A stretch of DNA of 7,570 nt from an uncultured Neisseriaceae bacterium (GTDB lineage Bacteria > Pseudomonadota > Gammaproteobacteria > Burkholderiales > UBA11063): the NCBI GenBank assembly GCA_903891375.1, contig CAITEL010000198.1, positions 1 to 7,570 on the forward strand, in the 5' to 3' direction. Below the pieces are notes generated by a model. It was not told the DNA's origin. It was given only the letters and a program-made list of their open reading frames with translations, and searched no databases. Positions within the stretch are counted from its first letter, which is position 1. Each line of letters begins with the position of its first letter. The translations under genes were made by a program, and so were the position numbers. Of this stretch, positions 5,790-7,570 are shown in pieces.

Positions 5790-6041
5790 TTAATGGGTGC
5801 ATGAGCTATCAACATGGAACGGTTGATTTGCGTATTTAATGGATAAAGTATCGAGTTTACTTAAGTAATCTATCATTGCGGTTTTAAAATAGTTACACAA
5901 TGTTACATCATTGCACGACTCCTCGTTTAAATGGTCAATGTTGTCCATGAAACGCATCACGTATTTACCATCTAAATATAAATCAGAAGCGATTGTTGTG
6001 TTTGTTTTCTGTATGTTTTTAAATTCAATAAATCTTTCCAT
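5790..6041 (-). CDS. Hypothetical protein, 83 residues
   Basis: Not recognised. It begins MERFIEFKNIQKTNTTIASD, continues with LYLDGKYVMRFMDNIDHLN (21-39), and has a mostly helical-looking middle (NYFKTAMIDYLSKLD, 50-64). The C-terminus ends DSSCTH. There is no signal peptide or membrane segment. Three cysteines (43, 49, 81) and several histidines are present without a recognisable metal-site spacing. AAGGA lies 8 bases before the ATG, which supports real translation and this start. The gene stands alone: its nearest same-strand neighbour, elbB, starts more than 400 bases further along, past several palindromes. It is divergent from the 440-residue gene to its right, sharing a 205-base spacer. 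Confidence 0.65.
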   Translation of the reverse strand: MERFIEFKNIQKTNTTIASDLYLDGKYVMRFMDNIDHLNEESCNDVTLCNYFKTAMIDYLSKLDTLSIKYANQPFHVDSSCTH

Positions 6042-6151
6042 TTTTGTATTCCTTATAAAATTAATTAAAACTAATTATTCTTTAAGTGCAAAACCTTTAA
6101 TGTTTGAAAGTGCTGTAATTCTGAGTACCTAATTATAATTGAGATTTGATA

Positions 6152-6250
6152 ATGGCTTCATCTGTTTTTTTTGCCCCTAAATATTCCAAGCTAAAACTAG
6201 AGCTAATTACATCGATTTGTATAATTAAAATATTTTTTTTGATAAAGTGA
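6152..6250 (+). other. Short ORF overlapping the start of the 440-residue gene, possibly its displaced N-terminus
   Basis: ATG 6152 opens 32 codons (beginning MASSVFFAPKYSKLKLEL) that end in a TGA overlapping the GTG start of the next gene (GTGA, 6247-6250). There are two T8 tracts, at 6165-6172 and 6233-6240. One extra T in the second would join this frame to the 440-residue frame and give about 472 residues. The SD is weak (GAG, 8 bases before). It may be a lost or slippage-controlled N-terminus, a coupling peptide, or chance. Confidence 0.25.
6220..6225 (+). promoter_or_regulatory. Possible -10 box before the 440-residue gene
   Basis: A consensus TATAAT at 6220-6225 stands about 22 bases before the GTG start and would leave a very short leader without an SD. 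No good -35 box is seen 16-19 bases upstream. A second, self-complementary aattataatt (6131-6140) offers -10 boxes to both divergent genes. In this AT-rich spacer such boxes can arise by chance. Confidence 0.25.
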
Positions 6251-7569
6251 ATCGTCTTATGGTGTTTAATGTGCAGGAAGTTTCTTGGTGCGATGTACGT
6301 GACGAAGTAAATCTTGTAAATTCAGAACTAGCAAATATTTGCGATCAGATTAATCCAGATAAAACATTTTTTCTATATAAAATTAGATATCCATATGGTG
6401 CGAAAATTGTTGATAAAGGTTGTTTTAATTTACCCACGACTACTGGGGAGGTTGTACCACTTACAGATACACGTGTTCCGTTGAAATTTAAAGAACAATT
6501 GAGCTATTGTCATATTCCGTTATCTTTGATTTTACATAATGATAATGAGGTATTTGTGGAAGCTTCAAATAGAATCATTCCATTAAACTTTTTTCATCGT
6601 GGAGATTTGTTTGGGATTTTTGAAAGTGTCGCTTCATTAGTAGGAGATGTTTTGAAACCTCGTTGGAGTGTGACAGCTGGCGCACGTTCAGTGTTTATGC
6701 TACCAAAAATTTCAGATAAAATTGCACATGGTAGACTTAAGAAAGAACTTGGAATTCATTGTGAAGCACCCGCAGGGTTAAATGAGCAATGGCATGTTTT
6801 TACACAAATTACACAAGCAAAAAAGAGTCCTGTTTTATGGTATAATGAGATATTGGTTTTTGGTAAATCATGGCTTGCGTATGAGTATAGCAATGCTAGT
6901 TGGTTTAAGTTTCAACAATATTTATATAAAGTGCATCAAAGGCAATTAAAATTATTTATGAACCATAATGATTTTGGTGTGATGTGGAGAATATGGGAAG
7001 AGTTTAATGAAATTATAGCTAAGCAAGGACTAAGGCCGAGGTTATATATAGTGGATACAATAAAACATTTAGTTTCTATTGCCTCAGGTAGTGGGGTGGC
7101 ATTTAGTCCTGCGGTGAATGAATCAGCAATGCCAGTAGCATTTATACAAGAAGCATACGTTAATGTTTACAATCTGAAAACATATGTCCCAGTACTTATG
7201 CAACCATGCAAATTAGATTCTGAGGTGATGCAAAATTTATATTATTCTTTATCGCACCCAACAACACTGGAGAGTTCACCAATTACACGTCATACATCAA
7301 GTATTATTGAAGACCAACGCCAAGTCAGAATGTTAACGAATACGCTATTAAAAATATTTGATAATCAAAATAGTAATATCATCAGTAATAAAATAAAATT
7401 TGCATACTTTCATTCAGATTTTGACAAATATGCTGAAATTCAAGATAGTATTAATATTGCATTAAGTGATAGTCAATTTACGGAAAGTCTATTTAAAGGA
7501 CATAACAATAATGCATTTTGTCCAACTGCATCTTTTTTTCGGGGATGTGTTAGAATTTCTATTAATTAA
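6247..7569 (+). CDS. Uncharacterised protein, 440 residues
   Basis: No family recognised with confidence. It is a soluble-looking protein without a signal peptide, membrane helix, P-loop or obvious catalytic signature. Segments that look like conserved family blocks are EVSWCDVRDEV (11-21), LYKIRYPYGAKIVDKG (43-58), an IPLSLIL-type strand (90-96), RGDLFGIFE (118-126), PRWSVTAGARSVFMLPKISD (138-157), DFGVMWRIWEEF (242-253), YIVDTIKHLVSIASG (267-281) and YYSLSHPTTLE (332-342). It is rich in aromatic residues, and its alternating strands and helices suggest a large globular enzyme or binding protein. The start is uncertain: GTG 6247 and ATG 6259 both lack an SD, and TAA at 6226 bounds the frame. 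The stop TAA (7567-7569) is one base before the window end, so the gene is complete at its 3' end. Confidence 0.75.
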   Translation: MNRLMVFNVQEVSWCDVRDEVNLVNSELANICDQINPDKTFFLYKIRYPYGAKIVDKGCFNLPTTTGEVVPLTDTRVPLKFKEQLSYCHIPLSLILHNDNEVFVEASNRIIPLNFFHRGDLFGIFESVASLVGDVLKPRWSVTAGARSVFMLPKISDKIAHGRLKKELGIHCEAPAGLNEQWHVFTQITQAKKSPVLWYNEILVFGKSWLAYEYSNASWFKFQQYLYKVHQRQLKLFMNHNDFGVMWRIWEEFNEIIAKQGLRPRLYIVDTIKHLVSIASGSGVAFSPAVNESAMPVAFIQEAYVNVYNLKTYVPVLMQPCKLDSEVMQNLYYSLSHPTTLESSPITRHTSSIIEDQRQVRMLTNTLLKIFDNQNSNIISNKIKFAYFHSDFDKYAEIQDSINIALSDSQFTESLFKGHNNNAFCPTASFFRGCVRISIN

Positions 7570-7570
7570 T

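Noticed and set aside
5911..6132. 73-codon plus-strand frame overlapping the 83-residue gene
   Set aside because: The minus-strand gene has a proper SD; this frame has none and lies mostly antisense to it.
1..7570. tRNA, rRNA, CRISPR array, transposase or phage genes
   Set aside because: Both strands were read for these; no cloverleaf with conserved T-arm, no spaced direct-repeat array and no mobile-element protein was seen.

Overview
The window is AT-rich (roughly one third G+C by eye) and looks like chromosomal DNA of a gammaproteobacterium, plausibly a Legionellales-type or other host-associated lineage. This rests on ElbB, Tam and DUF4156-lipoprotein homologues that read like gammaproteobacterial versions, on short AT-rich spacers with good Shine-Dalgarno (SD) sites, and on several palindromic intergenic repeats. 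The placement is an inference. No transposase, integrase, CRISPR array, tRNA or rRNA was recognised.

Layout: 1-403 is mostly non-coding, with at best the 5' edge of a leftward gene at the extreme left. 404-3042 (+) is a two-gene ABC importer operon: a fused, duplicated NitT/TauT-type permease and its ATPase. No substrate-binding protein is present. It ends in a terminator-like hairpin, followed by a larger folded element (3115-3221) that separates it from the convergent gene tam. 3242-4021 (-) is tam (trans-aconitate methyltransferase). Its leader contains a cluster of repeat palindromes (4051-4158) and, upstream of them, a -10 box overlapped by a perfect 8-4-8 dyad (4167-4186).

4219-5374 (-) is a compact cluster: elbB, a previously uncalled 37-codon ORF with its own SD, and a DUF4156 lipoprotein. 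5375-5789 is an intergenic region unusually rich in inverted repeats, including a 127-bp near-palindrome and a perfect 13-bp stem. 5790-6041 (-) encodes an unknown 83-residue protein. 6247-7569 (+) encodes an unknown 440-residue protein whose start lacks an SD and sits next to a T8 tract, just after a short out-of-frame ORF.

How the genes fit together: the ABC pair should form one inner-membrane importer for a small anion-like or organic solute. Tam and ElbB are metabolite-damage or housekeeping enzymes, and the lipoprotein is an envelope protein. They do not make an obvious single pathway. The most original content is the hairpin elements: two of them would lie inside the 5' leaders of tam and elbB if the proposed promoters are right. 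The other candidates are the 37-residue ORF and the unknown 440-residue protein.
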